Shown: piece after piece, positions 5,261 through 6,377 of the stretch
Layout: each line of letters starts with the position of its first letter
Numbering within the stretch: position 1 is the first letter of the stretch
Assembly (NCBI GenBank): GCA_019752975.1
Contig: JAIELM010000541.1
Location: forward strand, 1 to 6,377
Source of the DNA: Undibacterium sp.
Lineage (GTDB): Bacteria > Pseudomonadota > Gammaproteobacteria > Burkholderiales > Burkholderiaceae_D
Reading direction: 5' to 3'
DNA: 6,377 bases
Position numbers and translations under genes: made by a program
The notes under the pieces: model-generated
What the model was told of the DNA's origin: nothing
Database searches by the model: none
Seen by the model: only the letters and a program-made list of their open reading frames with translations

Positions 5261-6377
5261 ATGAAAATTACCATCATAGGAACCGGTTACGTAGGTTTAG
5301 TCACGGGAGCATGCCTAGCCGATGCCGGGCATGAAGTGTTTTGTCTCGATGTCGATCAAGCCAAAATCGACCTGCTTAATCAAGGCGGCATCCCGATTCA
5401 CGAACCCGGTTTAGACGAGGTCGTCGCCAGAAATCGCGCTGCTGGTCGTTTACAGTTTTCTACCGATGTTGCCGCCAGTGTCGCGCATGGACAAGTGCAA
5501 TTTATCGCAGTTGGCACACCGCCTGATGAGGACGGTTCGGCCGATTTGCAATACGTAGTTGCTGCGGCACGCAATATCGGTAAGCACATGAGCGAATTTA
5601 AAGTCATTGTCGACAAATCCACCGTGCCGGTTGGCACAGCAGCGCTGGTTTCGCGAGCGATTGCGCAAGAATTGGCATTGCGTGATATAGCACATGGCTA
5701 TTCAGTGACATCCAATCCTGAATTTCTAAAGGAAGGTGCTGCGGTAGCTGACTTCAAACAGCCTGATCGTATTGTCATCGGCCACGATCAAGATGCGTAT
5801 GGCCAGCAAGCCCAAGCAGTGATGCAAAGTGTGTACGCGAGCTTTGAAAACGCCGACTGCAAAATATATTGGATGGATGTACGTTCGGCCGAATTCACTA
5901 AGTACGCTGCAAACGCGATGTTAGCCACACGAATTTCCTTCATGAATGAGCTCGCTAATTTAGCGGATCAGGTCGGAGTGGATATCGAAGCGGTGAGACT
6001 AGGCATAGGCTCCGATCCGCGTATAGGGCCGAGTTTTTTATTAGCGGGCTGTGGTTATGGTGGTTCATGTTTTCCTAAAGACGTGCAAGCATTAGGACGA
6101 ACTGCGCAGGAATATGGTCTACATTTACGCATCTTGCAAGCGGTCGAAGATGTCAATGAAGATCAAAAAATGCTTTTGCCAAATAAGATTTTTGCGAAAT
6201 TTGGCAGCGATTTATCCGGCAAACATTTTGCCTTATGGGGTTTGGCGTTCAAACCGGAAACCGACGACATGCGTGCCGCTTCTTCACGCGTGCTGATGCA
6301 ACAGTTAGTCAGGGCTGGAGCATCGATCTCGGCGTATGATCCGGTCGCCATGGATGAAGCCAAGCGAGTCATGGCCT
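5261..6377 (+). CDS. ugd: UDP-glucose 6-dehydrogenase (3'-truncated by window)
   Basis: The enzyme oxidises UDP-glucose to UDP-glucuronate with two NAD+ in the cytoplasm, supplying precursors for capsule, exopolysaccharide or lipopolysaccharide sugars. The 372 visible residues begin with the NAD-binding GTGYVG motif (7-12) of a Rossmann fold. They include [12 protein letters not shown] (85-96), STVPVGT (120-126), SNPEFLKEG (151-159), Lys214 and Asn218 in EFTKYAANA, and the catalytic cysteine 270 in GGSCFPKD with Asp274. The UDP-binding C-terminal domain follows ([10 protein letters not shown] at 327-336). The frame is open to the window edge, so the last several dozen residues are missing here. 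The start fits the family and has only a weak AAGAAG site upstream. The symbol may also be written udg or tuaD. The gene lies after lapB, in an envelope-related context. Confidence 0.95.
   Translation, partial: MKITIIGTGYVGLVTGACLADAGHEVFCLDVDQAKIDLLNQGGIPIHEPGLDEVVARNRAAGRLQFSTDVAASVAHGQVQFIAVGTPPDEDGSADLQYVVAAARNIGKHMSEFKVIVDKSTVPVGTAALVSRAIAQELALRDIAHGYSVTSNPEFLKEGAAVADFKQPDRIVIGHDQDAYGQQAQAVMQSVYASFENADCKIYWMDVRSAEFTKYAANAMLATRISFMNELANLADQVGVDIEAVRLGIGSDPRIGPSFLLAGCGYGGSCFPKDVQALGRTAQEYGLHLRILQAVEDVNEDQKMLLPNKIFAKFGSDLSGKHFALWGLAFKPETDDMRAASSRVLMQQLVRAGASISAYDPVAMDEAKRVMA

Noticed and set aside
5398..5695. Overlapping minus-strand frames inside the UDP-glucose dehydrogenase gene (also 6163-6372)
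   Set aside because: They are antisense to a clear dehydrogenase frame with intact motifs, and two overlap each other in different frames.

Overview
The window is an ordinary but informative chromosomal block from a betaproteobacterium. It most likely comes from Burkholderiales, and an Oxalobacteraceae member such as Undibacterium or a relative is my best guess. This rests on the close match of ribosomal protein S1 and LapB to the burkholderial forms as I remember them, and on the gene order cmk-rpsA-ihfB-lapA-lapB followed by a sugar-nucleotide gene. The assignment is an inference. No database search was possible.

All genes lie on the plus strand. In order they are cmk (CMP kinase, 107-766), rpsA (30S ribosomal protein S1 with six S1 domains, 1093-2814), ihfB (integration host factor beta, 2827-3129), lapA (3314-3625), lapB (3853-5028) and a UDP-glucose 6-dehydrogenase gene (5261 to beyond the window end). 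The last gene is cut by the window edge, so it has no stop codon here. rpsA and ihfB are 12 bases apart and end at a strong intrinsic terminator (3221-3258). lapA starts just after that terminator with a good ribosome binding site.

The functional themes are pyrimidine nucleotide supply (Cmk), translation (S1), nucleoid architecture (IHF-beta), and envelope lipopolysaccharide control (LapA/LapB, which tune LpxC stability through FtsH in enterobacteria). The last gene supplies UDP-glucuronate for surface polysaccharides.

The less ordinary content is in the spacers. Both cmk-rpsA (767-1092) and lapA-lapB (3626-3852) carry copies of one hairpin-forming repeat, with arms TCCCGC and GCGGGA. In cmk-rpsA the repeat is the left arm of a 146-bp inverted-repeat unit (788-933), which encloses three tandem 14-bp units. 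In lapA-lapB the repeat lies inside a segment flanked by a 17/18-base direct duplication that includes the lapA stop codon. This looks like the footprint of an insertion that pushed lapA and lapB apart. Upstream of rpsA there is a dense stretch of A and T tracts with an exact 10-bp tandem repeat. I saw no tRNA, rRNA, CRISPR array, complete insertion sequence or novel multi-gene system.
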